DNA of 52,923 nucleotides, from contig JADLHM010000155.1 of the NCBI GenBank assembly GCA_020848745.1, forward strand, positions 1 to 52,923, written 5' to 3'. The notes under the pieces are model-generated. The model was given only the letters and a program-made list of their open reading frames with translations, made no database searches and was not told where the DNA came from. Position numbers and translations under genes: made by a program. Below are positions 24,485 to 32,874 of this stretch, piece after piece. Every line of letters starts with the position of its first letter. Within the stretch, counting starts at the first letter, position 1. Source of the DNA: Deltaproteobacteria bacterium. GTDB lineage: Bacteria > Desulfobacterota > Binatia > UTPRO1.

Positions 24485-26938
24485 TCACGGCGCCGGAGGG
24501 CTCACGCGCATTTCGTCGAGGGTTTCGTCGGACGGCTGGCCGCTGCCGTAGTCCGGACGGCTCCGCTCGTAGCGGTACAGGTCGCGCTCCATGCCCTTCA
24601 AGCGCGACTTGAAGGCCTCGGTCGCGTTCCGCGACTCCTGCCGGTCGCGCACGACGTGGGGCGTCAGCAGGACGATCAGCTCGGTCCGCCGGACGGTGTC
24701 GCTCTCGATGCGGAAGGCGCGGCCGACGACCGGGATGTCCATCAAGAACGGCACGCCCGTGCGGGCGCGGTCGACGGTGTCGTCGATGATGCCGCCGATG
24801 ACGATCGTCTCGCCGCTCTGGACCACCACGGTCGTCTCGGACTCGCGGGTGGAGAAGGTCGGCGACTGGATCCCGCCCGTCGTGGCGCTCGCGACCTGGC
24901 TCACCTCCTGGCGGATCTGCATGTTGACGAGCCCCTCGGAGTTCACCTGCGGGAGCACGGTCAGGATGACGCCGGTGTCGCGGTACTGGATGTTCTGCAG
25001 GATGTTCGACGTGCCGTTCGTCTGGGTCGTCGTGGCGTTGCTCTGGGTCGTGACGATCGGCACCTCGTTGCCGACCAGGATGTGCGCCTCGTGGTTGTCC
25101 GCCGTCATGATGTGGGGCGCGGAGAGCACCTTCAGCTTGTTCTTGCCGGCGGCGGCGTTCATCACGAGCGCGAAGTTCCGGTTGTCGCTGATGATGCCGA
25201 ACATGCCCGTGCCGGGAAGCGGCACGACGTCGGCGGCACGGCTGCCGAGCGCGTTGAGGTCGAAGAGGCTCGCGTTGTTGTTGGCGTTGTCGGAGTCCGC
25301 GTTGGTATTCGTGGGGCTCCCGGTGATGCGGTCGATTGCGCGGGCGCCTCCCGCCGAACGCGCCCGGCTCTGGTCCGCCATTGCCCACTCGACGCCGAAC
25401 TTCATGTCGTCGCCGAGCGTCACCTCCGCGACCAGCACCTCGATCAGCACCTGGCGGGGGACGACGTCGAGGCGGCGCAGCACCTCGCGGATGTCGGCGT
25501 AGTCCTTCTTGGTGGCCAGCACGACGAGCGAGTTGGTCACGTCGTCGGCGACGATACGCACCTCCTGGCGGAAGATGTCGCCGGGCTCGCCGCCGGCGAG
25601 CACGAAACCCTGGGCGCCCTGCGAGTTGCCGAACCCGCTGCTCGAGTTGTTCGTGTTCCCGAACCCGCCGCGGCTCGAGCTGCCGCCGATACCGCCGCTC
25701 CGGCCGCGCCGGCTCGAGCTCGACGAGCTCGAACCGATCCCGCTGCTGTCGTCGAACTGCTGCAACGGCGCGTAGTCGTCGAAGCCGTCGAGCATCTGGT
25801 TCACCCGCGGGGCGGCCGGCGCGCCAACCACCGGCGCGGGATTGTTCTGCCGCCCGACCACGGGCCCGCCATGGCGGCCGGCGGCCTGCGCGCCGCCGAT
25901 GCCGCCGCGCTGCCGGGTGCCGAACGGCGTGAAGCCCTGCTGCTGGCTCTGGCGCGAGGACGATCCTTCCCCGTAGAGCTCGCTCAGGATCTCGGCGAGG
26001 TCGGCGGCCTTGGCGTTCTCGACCGCGTACACGTGCACCGAGCGCCCGGCCCCCTCCTCGGGCGGAACGTCGAGCAACTTCATCCAGCGGTCGACCTCGG
26101 CGAAGATCGTCGGATTGAACGCGACGATCACGAGCGAGTTCAGGCGCTGCAGCGGGATGATGTAGACGCCCCGTTCCTCCGCCGAGGCCGGCGTGACGCC
26201 GTAGGTATCCAGGATCGCGATCAGCTCCTGGCCGATCTCCTCGATGTTGGCGTGCTCGATCTTGTAGACCTTGGCCCGCAGGTCGCGGAACGCGTCGCGA
26301 TCGAAGGTGGCGACCAGGTCCTTCAAGCGGATGACGTTCGACTCGAGATCGGTCACGATCAGGAGGTTCGCGCGCGCGTAGGGGATGACGTCGCCGCCCG
26401 GCGTCACGAAGGGCTGGAGAACGTTCACCATCTCCTGCGCCGCCACGTGCTCGACCTTCACCACCTCGATGATGAACGCATCCTCGCGGGAGGCTTGTCG
26501 CTTCTCGCCGGGGGCGACCGGGATGATCGCCTTCGTCTTCGCTTCGGCCACGGGGATGATCTGGTAGATGTCGCCCACCTGCACCGCGGAGATGCCGTTC
26601 GAGCGCAGGATGCGGTTGAAGATCGGGAAGAGATCCTCCTTGGCGATCGGCCCGGTCGTGCGGATCGTCACCTGACCCTGGATGCGGGGATCGATCTGGT
26701 AGTTGATGCCGAGGGAGTCGGCGAGGCTGTGGATCACCTCGCGGATGTCGGCCCCTTCGAAGTTCAACACGACGGAGTCGTCGGGAGCGGGGCTCGTCTT
26801 GGCCGCCTCGGGCGCCGCGCTCGGCCCGCCGTTCGGGGCGGGGGCGCCCGGGGTCGGCGCGGGAGTCTCGGCGCGCGCGAGCGCGGTGGTCCCGACCACC
26901 ACGATCGCGGCGACGATCCTCAGGACTGTTCGTGTCAT
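24485..26938 (-). CDS. gspD: T2SS secretin GspD
   Basis: This is the 817-residue outer-membrane secretin. A signal peptide (to ~22) and a Pro/Ala linker precede the N0 domain (VVLNFEGADIREVIHSLAD, ~56-130). N1-N3 follow (~150-480) and then the secretin barrel (~490-765), with the signature VPFLMDIPVVGRAF (729-742) and TELIVLLTPHVV (752-763). The N2/N3 junction carries a long low-complexity insert (~325-450) with Gln/Gly, Pro and Ser/Gly/Asn tracts, including seven consecutive serines. An Asn-rich loop lies at ~541-558. It forms the exit pore for folded exoproteins. It is 18 bp after gspC. Confidence 0.95.
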   Translation of the reverse strand: MTRTVLRIVAAIVVVGTTALARAETPAPTPGAPAPNGGPSAAPEAAKTSPAPDDSVVLNFEGADIREVIHSLADSLGINYQIDPRIQGQVTIRTTGPIAKEDLFPIFNRILRSNGISAVQVGDIYQIIPVAEAKTKAIIPVAPGEKRQASREDAFIIEVVKVEHVAAQEMVNVLQPFVTPGGDVIPYARANLLIVTDLESNVIRLKDLVATFDRDAFRDLRAKVYKIEHANIEEIGQELIAILDTYGVTPASAEERGVYIIPLQRLNSLVIVAFNPTIFAEVDRWMKLLDVPPEEGAGRSVHVYAVENAKAADLAEILSELYGEGSSSRQSQQQGFTPFGTRQRGGIGGAQAAGRHGGPVVGRQNNPAPVVGAPAAPRVNQMLDGFDDYAPLQQFDDSSGIGSSSSSSSRRGRSGGIGGSSSRGGFGNTNNSSSGFGNSQGAQGFVLAGGEPGDIFRQEVRIVADDVTNSLVVLATKKDYADIREVLRRLDVVPRQVLIEVLVAEVTLGDDMKFGVEWAMADQSRARSAGGARAIDRITGSPTNTNADSDNANNNASLFDLNALGSRAADVVPLPGTGMFGIISDNRNFALVMNAAAGKNKLKVLSAPHIMTADNHEAHILVGNEVPIVTTQSNATTTQTNGTSNILQNIQYRDTGVILTVLPQVNSEGLVNMQIRQEVSQVASATTGGIQSPTFSTRESETTVVVQSGETIVIGGIIDDTVDRARTGVPFLMDIPVVGRAFRIESDTVRRTELIVLLTPHVVRDRQESRNATEAFKSRLKGMERDLYRYERSRPDYGSGQPSDETLDEMRVSPPAP

Positions 26939-26956
26939 GCGACCCTCCTCCCGTAC

Positions 26957-27640
26957 CTACTGTGCTTCGGCGGCCTGGCCGCGGCGCTTGCGCGCCTCCT
27001 GCCGGAGCCGCTCGATCTTCTCCTTGATGTCGGCTGCCGGGGTGCGCGCCGCGCCGGGCGACATGACGCTCCGGGGAGTGCGCGTGGCACCGGCGGCCGG
27101 GGTCGGCGTGGGCTGGATGCCGGCCGGCCCGGTCGCGGCCGCCGGTTGGCCGGCCCTGGCCTTCTCGACGTTGATCACCAGCGTCGTTTCTTGTCCGTCC
27201 GGTCCTACCATCACGATCGCGGTGGGGTCGATCCGTCCCACCTTGTAGCCCCCCACGTCCTCGCCTTGCCGGAGCCACTGGGGCTTCGGTTGCGTCGTAT
27301 CTTTGACCAGAGCTTCGCGCTCCGGGCCACCCCCCGAGACCCCCAGGAGGACCAGTGTAAGCGGGCGGACGGGCTCGTTCGTGGTCACGGCGGCCGCCTG
27401 CCCGGGCTGCACCCCGGTCCGCGACTGGTCGAAGAGGTCCTTGTCGGCGATCTGGGTCGCGAGATTCGGCGGCGCCGGGCGACGGTCGACCTTTGGAAGG
27501 TCGAGCTTCTGGGCCTTGGCCTCGCGCGGCGCGATCGCCTCGGCCTCGGGCGTACGGACCCACCAGAGCGTGACGATCTGGAACAGCAGTCCGGCCACGA
27601 CGACGAGGAGGAGGATGTTGAGGATCAACACGCGCCGCAT
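26957..27640 (-). CDS. gspC: T2SS inner-membrane protein GspC
   Basis: This 227-residue protein has one N-terminal membrane helix (LILNILLLVVVAGLLFQIVTLWW) and a periplasmic homology region (LTLVLLGVSGGGPEREALVKD...QWLRQGEDVGGYKVGRIDPTAIVM), which in GspC contacts the secretin N0 domain. A Pro/Thr-rich linker and a basic helical tail (IKEKIERLRQEARKRRG) follow; no PDZ domain is evident. Its ATG overlaps the gspM stop by one base (TGATG). Confidence 0.85.
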   Translation of the reverse strand: MRRVLILNILLLVVVAGLLFQIVTLWWVRTPEAEAIAPREAKAQKLDLPKVDRRPAPPNLATQIADKDLFDQSRTGVQPGQAAAVTTNEPVRPLTLVLLGVSGGGPEREALVKDTTQPKPQWLRQGEDVGGYKVGRIDPTAIVMVGPDGQETTLVINVEKARAGQPAAATGPAGIQPTPTPAAGATRTPRSVMSPGAARTPAADIKEKIERLRQEARKRRGQAAEAQ

Positions 27641-28338
27641 CAGGCGGTGCCTCCCGCCGGAGACGCCACCGGCGCCGCGCTCGGCGCCCCGGCCGGCGCG
27701 GACCCGGCCGGCCCGCCCGCTGCCGCGGCGGGCGCCTTGCCGCCCGCGGCGGCGGGCGCCCCTTGGAGGAACGCCGTCACCTCGATCGTCGCCGAGAGCG
27801 CCCGCGCCGCCTTGCCGCGGAGCACGGCGCCGCGACGGCTGATCTCGAGAAACGGGATCAGGACCCGGGTCTGTCCGTGCTCCACTCCGGCCAGGAAGTC
27901 CGCGACCTGCTTCAGATCGCCGGTGACGGTGATGCGGACGGCGATGCGGCGGAACTCGCCGACGGCGTCGTCGCGCATGACCTGCGTGCTCTGGATCTCG
28001 ACGCCCTTCTCGCCCGCGAGACTGTGCAGCGTGTTCTGGAGATTGGCGGCCGCCAGGGTCGGCGTGTCGCCGGGGACGAGCTGCGCGTGCACCTGTTGAT
28101 AGAGCTTCTGGAGCCCGTCGCGCTGCCGCGTGATGTCGGCCGTCCGCGCGAGATACGCCTTGCCGTTCTCGATCTTCTCGCGATGCGCGGCGATGTCGTC
28201 CTGCAGATCCTGGCGGTAGGAGAGGAACGGCGAGACCACCAGCAGGTGCACGAGGAAGAGCCCGAGCACGCCGCCGGCGGCCCCGATCAGCCGCCGCTCG
28301 CGGACGCTGAATTGCGCCCAGCGCTCGCGCCAGTTCAT
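27640..28338 (-). CDS. gspM: T2SS assembly protein GspM (PilO-like)
   Basis: This 232-residue bitopic protein has a short cytoplasmic start (MNWRERWAQFSVRERRLI, a typical GspM opening), one helix (AAGGVLGLFLVHLLVVSPF), a coiled coil (~42-90), a ferredoxin-like periplasmic domain (~90-190), and an Ala/Gly/Pro-rich tail of about 40 residues. With GspL it forms the inner-membrane platform that anchors the ATPase GspE. Start by ATGA overlap with gspL. Confidence 0.86.
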   Translation of the reverse strand: MNWRERWAQFSVRERRLIGAAGGVLGLFLVHLLVVSPFLSYRQDLQDDIAAHREKIENGKAYLARTADITRQRDGLQKLYQQVHAQLVPGDTPTLAAANLQNTLHSLAGEKGVEIQSTQVMRDDAVGEFRRIAVRITVTGDLKQVADFLAGVEHGQTRVLIPFLEISRRGAVLRGKAARALSATIEVTAFLQGAPAAAGGKAPAAAAGGPAGSAPAGAPSAAPVASPAGGTA

Positions 28339-29756
28339 CCTTCGATCTCCGCGACGATCGAGAAGCGCTCCTGCCCGCCCTGCCCCTGCGTGATCGGCGA
28401 CGTGAACTGCGCGTTCTTGAACATCGGCGAGCTCTCGAGGATCTGGATGAGCTCGGAGGACTTGGTCGCGAAGCCGTCCATCTCGATGCGGTTGTTCCGG
28501 TAGCGGAGCGTCGTGAGATACGCGTCGGACGGGATCTTGTCGGTCAGCTCCTTCAGGTAGTGCACGACGCGGCGGTCCTGGTTCTCGCTGAGCGTCGCGA
28601 TCTGGGACTGGAACTTCCGGACGTCGGACTCCTGCTTCTTGATCGCGGCGACCTGGGGCTCGAGCTCCTCGACCTCGCGGGCGAGCGTCCGACGGGTCAT
28701 CTCGTCGCGCACGACGACGCTGCCGCCGTAGACGAGGGCCAGGACGACCGCGAGGACCATGAGGAGCAACGGAACGAGCAGGCCCTCCTGCACCGGGCGG
28801 TGCTCCGCGGGCAGCAGGTCGATGTCGACCACGCCCTCGCGCACGGCGCCGAGCGCCGCGCCGACGGCGGGAAGGAGGGACGGATCGGCGGCGTCGAAGA
28901 AGCTGGTCGGCGCCTCGAGCCGGCCGCTCGCGAGCGCGAAGAGATCGAGGGTGCCCTCGGAGCCCGTCCCGTTCCCGCTGCCGTTCGGCGCCGCCGCGAC
29001 CAGGAGATCGACCGGGGCCTCGACGGCGTGGAACACCTCGGCGAGGTCGCGGCGCACCATCGCGTTCACCTCGGCGCTCGACGGCGCGTGGCCGCGCAGC
29101 GCGTGGCTCGCGACCAGCTGGCGCTCGACGAAGACCGCGAGCTCGCCCTCGCCGCCGCCCCCGTCGCGTACGAGGAGCGCCACGGGCTGCGCGAGGGCGC
29201 CGCGGCAGAACGCGGTATAGTCGCCGAGCGCCGCCGCGGCGACGGCGACCGACTTCGGCCGGATGCCGGCGCCCTCCAGGGCGTCCACGTACTGGCGCAC
29301 CACGCGGCGCGGCACCGACACCACCAGGACCGCGAGCCTCCCGTTCTCGCCCTGCCCGGACTCCCTGACCTGGTAGTCGTAGAAGATCTCGTCGCGCGGC
29401 AGCGGAATCACGCGCTCGATCTCGTACTCGAGCACCTGGGCCAGGTTCTCCCGGGCCGCGATCGGGAGGACCAGGCGGTTCAGCAGGAGTTCCTGGCGGG
29501 CGAGGCAGAGGTGCACCGCCCCCGGTTCGGCCCTGGTCTCGCGCTTGAAGGCGGCAACCGCCTCCGCGAGGCTCCGCAGCCGCTCCTCCGGCCGCGACAC
29601 CGGAGCCAGCGGGTACGTCCGGTTCTGGACGAGGGCGACCCGCAGCAGGCGCTTTCGCACCAGCGCCAGCGACACGTGCTCGGGGCCGACGTAGATCCCG
29701 AGCCCGTCGAGGAAGTCGACGCGGCGTATCCGCTGCGAGAAGGTCGAAAGGTCCAT
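28335..29756 (-). CDS. gspL: T2SS platform protein GspL (PilM/PilN-like)
   Basis: This is a 473-residue protein. Residues ~1-320 are an actin-like cytoplasmic domain (VGPEHVSLALVRKRLLRV, LLLNRLVLPIAARENLAQVLEYEIERVIPLPRDEIFYDYQV), which in GspL/PilM docks GspE. One helix (LLVPLLLMVLAVVLALVYGG) precedes a coiled coil and a ferredoxin-like PilN domain (IPSDAYLTTLRYRNNRIEMDGFA). The arrangement is PilM fused to PilN, as usual for GspL. It is 3 bp after gspK and overlaps gspM by ATGA. Confidence 0.88.
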   Translation of the reverse strand: MDLSTFSQRIRRVDFLDGLGIYVGPEHVSLALVRKRLLRVALVQNRTYPLAPVSRPEERLRSLAEAVAAFKRETRAEPGAVHLCLARQELLLNRLVLPIAARENLAQVLEYEIERVIPLPRDEIFYDYQVRESGQGENGRLAVLVVSVPRRVVRQYVDALEGAGIRPKSVAVAAAALGDYTAFCRGALAQPVALLVRDGGGGEGELAVFVERQLVASHALRGHAPSSAEVNAMVRRDLAEVFHAVEAPVDLLVAAAPNGSGNGTGSEGTLDLFALASGRLEAPTSFFDAADPSLLPAVGAALGAVREGVVDIDLLPAEHRPVQEGLLVPLLLMVLAVVLALVYGGSVVVRDEMTRRTLAREVEELEPQVAAIKKQESDVRKFQSQIATLSENQDRRVVHYLKELTDKIPSDAYLTTLRYRNNRIEMDGFATKSSELIQILESSPMFKNAQFTSPITQGQGGQERFSIVAEIEG

Positions 29757-29759
29757 GGA

Positions 29760-30752
29760 TCAGAATGCCGGCAGGCGGTCGTACCACCGGTCGATGTGGA
29801 AGCCGTCGCCGTCCTCGGGGATCTCCACCACCGCCCCGACGCGGGCCTGCACCCGTCCGTTCTGCATCGTGGCGCGGGCTTCGATCGCGACCCGGCTCGG
29901 CGCCCGATCCACCAGCCGGCGCGCCAGCACCTGATCCGCAACCTTGGCGCGAATCAAGCCCAGTACGCTGCTCGGATCCTCGTCCCGCGCGGTGACGATC
30001 TCGTCCACGGCCTCCTCATCCCCTCCCAGCACCACCCGCAGCACCGCCACCGGTGCCGTCCGGACGTTGATGTTAGCGCTCCGGTTGAAGACGGAAAAGA
30101 CTTCCCGTAGCGGAATCGGCGGCGTCTCGTCCGATCCGAGCCCCCGACCCCGCACCCCGAAGAACAGCTCGCGCGTAATACCACGAACTTGGAGGAGCTC
30201 GTCCACCGAATCGAAGGGGCCGTTCTTGGCGTGGTAGGGCTCGGCGAGCTTCATGTAGTACTCGTCCTCGGCGCCGTGCAGGCGGTGGAGGTCGTCGCCG
30301 TCGCGCCAGTCGATGATGGCGTCGACGATCTCCTCCTGCTCGTCCGCCTTCATCCCGAGCACCTCGAAGACCTTCCGGAGCAGGGTCTCGTCCGCCCGGT
30401 TCAAGGAGATCTTCCCGCCCTCGTCGATCAGCCGGACCCCGTAGGTCCCCCCCCAGTACGGCTCCTCGTGCCAGCGGCCGTCGGGCAGCCACGGGGGGGG
30501 CGCGTCGGCGTCGGCCGCGTCCGGATCGTCGTCCTCCGCTTGCGTCTGGCGCGCGTACAGCAGGCGGTAGATGGCACGATTGATGCCGCCGATGGCCACC
30601 CCCCGGGCCTGCACCTCCTCGGCCAGGTTCTGGGTCGCGATCGCGTCGTCGCGCATGGCGCGCGAGAACTCGGCGGAGAGCACGCTCAGGACCATGAAGA
30701 TCCAGATCACCATGAGGAGCGCGATGCCGCGCTCGCCGCGGGCGTTCCTCAC
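29760..30752 (-). CDS. gspK: T2SS minor pseudopilin GspK
   Basis: This 330-residue protein begins at a GTG in a GTGA overlap with gspJ (30749-30752; VRNARGERGIALLMVIWIF). The prepilin segment has Gly before IALLMV but lacks the usual +5 Glu, as is normal for GspK, the pilus-tip subunit. The helical insert contains ISLNRADETLLRKVFEVLG, IIDWRDGDD and 'EDEYYMKLAEPYHAKNGPFDSVDELLQVRGIT', the conserved GspK body. The longer frame upstream is an overlap with gspJ and is rejected. Confidence 0.92.
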   Translation of the reverse strand: MRNARGERGIALLMVIWIFMVLSVLSAEFSRAMRDDAIATQNLAEEVQARGVAIGGINRAIYRLLYARQTQAEDDDPDAADADAPPPWLPDGRWHEEPYWGGTYGVRLIDEGGKISLNRADETLLRKVFEVLGMKADEQEEIVDAIIDWRDGDDLHRLHGAEDEYYMKLAEPYHAKNGPFDSVDELLQVRGITRELFFGVRGRGLGSDETPPIPLREVFSVFNRSANINVRTAPVAVLRVVLGGDEEAVDEIVTARDEDPSSVLGLIRAKVADQVLARRLVDRAPSRVAIEARATMQNGRVQARVGAVVEIPEDGDGFHIDRWYDRLPAF

Positions 30753-31501
30753 TGGTCGAGCTCCTCGTCCTCGTCGACCTCGTCGTCCCCGCCCGATCCG
30801 CCGGTCGTCGTCGTCATGCCCTGCTCGTCGTCCTCGGTCTCGTCCTCCGGCGGCTCCTGGAAGTCGTTCGTGCCCCAGCCGGCCGCCCGGGTGAAGAGCG
30901 GGATCTCGCGGATCCACGGCGCGCCGCCGAAATACGGCAGGCCGTCGACCGTGACGCGCACGAGCCCCGGCAGGTCGTCCTCGTCGCGCGCGTCCCACTT
31001 GTCGACCCACCCGAGATCGCGCTCCTCGGCGGCCATGTACTCGAAGCGGAACGACGTGAAGCCCTCGAGCAGGACCGCGCGCTGGACCGATCCGTCGGAG
31101 GGCGCATCGTAGAGGTCCTTCGGGGTGAAGTTGACGCGCTCCTCGACCACCAGCTTCCCCTCGACGAGCCGATAGGTGACGGCGGCGAGCCCGGTTCCTC
31201 CGCGGCTCTGCGGCGCGCTCGTCACGAACATCAAGCCATCGGCGGCGCCGAGGAAGAACGGGACGTTCTCCTCGTCGTCGTAGTGCGCGAAATAGTAGAC
31301 CGCCGACCGCACCTGGCGGCCGAGCATCTCCTCGGCGAGCCGCATGCGCTGGTTCTCGTCCGCGGACCGCTCCCCGCTCGTCACCGCGCGGTGTCCGAAA
31401 TAGAAGGCGCTATAGACGATGGCCGAGATCATCCCGAAGATCACGAGCGCCAGCACCAGCTCGAGGAGCGTGAAGCCGGATTGCCGGCCGCGGATCGTCA
31501 T
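30749..31501 (-). CDS. gspJ: T2SS minor pseudopilin GspJ
   Basis: This 250-residue pseudopilin has the N-methylation signal GRQSG/FTLLELVLALVIFG with Glu at +5, followed by a beta-rich body (ERVNFTPKDLYD, LLEGFTSFRFEYM, LPGLVRVTVDGLPYFG). The C-terminal 40 residues are extremely acidic with a TTTTGGSGG patch, an unusual tail. Its ATG overlaps the gspI stop (ATGA, 31498-31501); the 24 residues the frame offers upstream lie inside gspI. Confidence 0.92.
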   Translation of the reverse strand: MTIRGRQSGFTLLELVLALVIFGMISAIVYSAFYFGHRAVTSGERSADENQRMRLAEEMLGRQVRSAVYYFAHYDDEENVPFFLGAADGLMFVTSAPQSRGGTGLAAVTYRLVEGKLVVEERVNFTPKDLYDAPSDGSVQRAVLLEGFTSFRFEYMAAEERDLGWVDKWDARDEDDLPGLVRVTVDGLPYFGGAPWIREIPLFTRAAGWGTNDFQEPPEDETEDDEQGMTTTTGGSGGDDEVDEDEELDQ

Positions 31502-31929
31502 GCCTGCGGGCTCGGCCCGACGCGCAACGTGCGCACGGTGTACACGCCCTCGCGGTCTTCCGCCTGCGCCCACAGCACGGACACCTCGATCTCGAAGATG
31601 GTGATGTCGCTCTTCACGTCGAGCTGGCGGCCGCTGCCCTCGAGCAGCTCGGTCGCCTCGCGGACGCGGCGCTCGTAGCGATAGCCCCCCGGCAGCTCGC
31701 CGCTGTCCTGTCCGGCCGCCGGATCGGGCTCGGTCATGGTCTGCTCGAGGAGGGCGCGGGCCTGCATGGCGGCGCGCGCCCGCACCCCGGCCGCGCGCTC
31801 GGTACGGAGCGCGGCGGTGAAGATCTGCAGTACCGCGACGACCCCGACACCGACGATCGCCATCGCGATCGCCACCTCGATCAACGTGAAGCCCGCCGAG
31901 CGGCGGACGCGTGACACGGACGTCCTCAC
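31498..31929 (-). CDS. gspI: T2SS minor pseudopilin GspI
   Basis: This 143-residue protein begins at a GTG overlapping the gspH stop (GTGA, 31926-31929). The prepilin motif is RRSAG/FTLIEVAIAMAIVGVGVV, with Glu at +5. The body shows the GspI pattern (RARAAMQARALLEQTM, YRYERRVREAT, FEIEVSVLWAQ). It forms the tip complex with GspJ and GspK. The window has no prepilin peptidase, so one must be encoded elsewhere. Confidence 0.9.
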   Translation of the reverse strand: MRTSVSRVRRSAGFTLIEVAIAMAIVGVGVVAVLQIFTAALRTERAAGVRARAAMQARALLEQTMTEPDPAAGQDSGELPGGYRYERRVREATELLEGSGRQLDVKSDITIFEIEVSVLWAQAEDREGVYTVRTLRVGPSPQA

Positions 31930-32402
31930 GTCGTCGCGTCCTGGATCACGACCGTCCCGAGCAGCGAGTCCACGCGGATCGCGAAGCTCAGGCTGTCGCC
32001 GTCCTGCTGTCCGACGACGAGCGCGATCCCGCTCGAGCCGCCGTTCGGATAGAACACCACCCGCGCGCCGCCGTCCTGATCGCGCCACCCGCCGCGGATG
32101 CCGGTCACCGCGGCTCCGCCGGGCAGCGTCGCCTGCTGGTCGCCCGTCCAGCGATACGTCTGCCCGTCGGCGTCGATCACGAGCTCCTGCTCGACACCGC
32201 GCCGCACGGCACGCTCGCGCAGACCGCGCATCACGGCCGCCAGCGAGCGCGTACCGCTCCGCACCTCACGGGCGCGCCAACCGCTCTGGATGCCCGGCGC
32301 CGCGAGCCCGCTCGCGATCGCGACGATCATCAGCACGACGATCAGCTCGAAGAGTGAGAATCCGCTCTCCGGCGTGCGCGCTCCGCGCGCCCGGCGCCGC
32401 AC
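31926..32402 (-). CDS. gspH: T2SS minor pseudopilin GspH
   Basis: This 158-residue pseudopilin starts at a GTG (32400-32402) 7 bp after gspG. The motif PESG/FSLFELIVVLMIVAIASGLAAPG has Glu at +5. The globular part carries REVRSGTRSLAAVMRGLRERAVRRG and an all-beta C-terminus (YRWTGDQQATLPGG, ARVVFYPNGGSSGIALVV), the GspH/FimT fold. Confidence 0.9.
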   Translation of the reverse strand: MRRRARGARTPESGFSLFELIVVLMIVAIASGLAAPGIQSGWRAREVRSGTRSLAAVMRGLRERAVRRGVEQELVIDADGQTYRWTGDQQATLPGGAAVTGIRGGWRDQDGGARVVFYPNGGSSGIALVVGQQDGDSLSFAIRVDSLLGTVVIQDATT

Positions 32403-32409
32403 GACCCGC

Positions 32410-32856
32410 TCAGCCGGCCCAGCTCGCGAGGTCTCGCGCGTCGCCGTCGCCGCCGGGCGCGCCGTCGGCGCCGTACGTGTAGAGATCGTACTCGCCGTGC
32501 TCGCCCGGGCTCACGTAGACGAACGGCCGACCCCACGGATCCGGGGGCACGCCCTTCTTCAAGTAGGGGCCGTCCCACCCGGGGATGCCCCGGCCCTCCT
32601 GCAGGGCGTTCAACCCCTCCTGGCTCGACGGATAGCGACCGACGTCGAGCCGGAACGTGTCGAGCGCGGTGCCGAGCAGCTCGATCTGGGTCCTGGCGGC
32701 CTGGGTGCGGGCCTTCCGCTCGCGACCGAGATACGCGGGCACCACGAGCGCCGCGAGCAGGCCGAGGATCACCATCACGACCAGCAGCTCGACGAGCGTG
32801 AAGCCGCCCTGGCGTCGTCGCGGCCGGTTGCGATCGTCCGTGCGCGTTTCGTTCAT
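32410..32856 (-). CDS. gspG: T2SS major pseudopilin GspG
   Basis: This 148-residue protein has the motif RRRQGG/FTLVELLVVMVILGLLAALVVP (Glu at +5). The conserved GspG features follow: TQIELLGTALDTFRLDVGRYPSSQEGL, 'PYLKKGVPPDPWGRPFVYVSPGEHGEYDLYTYGADG'. The last portion includes the calcium-site loop typical of the major pseudopilin. It builds the periplasmic pseudopilus that pushes substrates through GspD. The gene is 18 bp after gspF. Confidence 0.95.
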   Translation of the reverse strand: MNETRTDDRNRPRRRQGGFTLVELLVVMVILGLLAALVVPAYLGRERKARTQAARTQIELLGTALDTFRLDVGRYPSSQEGLNALQEGRGIPGWDGPYLKKGVPPDPWGRPFVYVSPGEHGEYDLYTYGADGAPGGDGDARDLASWAG

Positions 32857-32874
32857 GCGTTCACCCTCCAGGAA

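Noticed and set aside
24407-28099. 1230-codon plus-strand open frame
   Set aside because: Antisense to gspD, gspC and gspM, which show convincing family motifs; the plus-strand translation does not.
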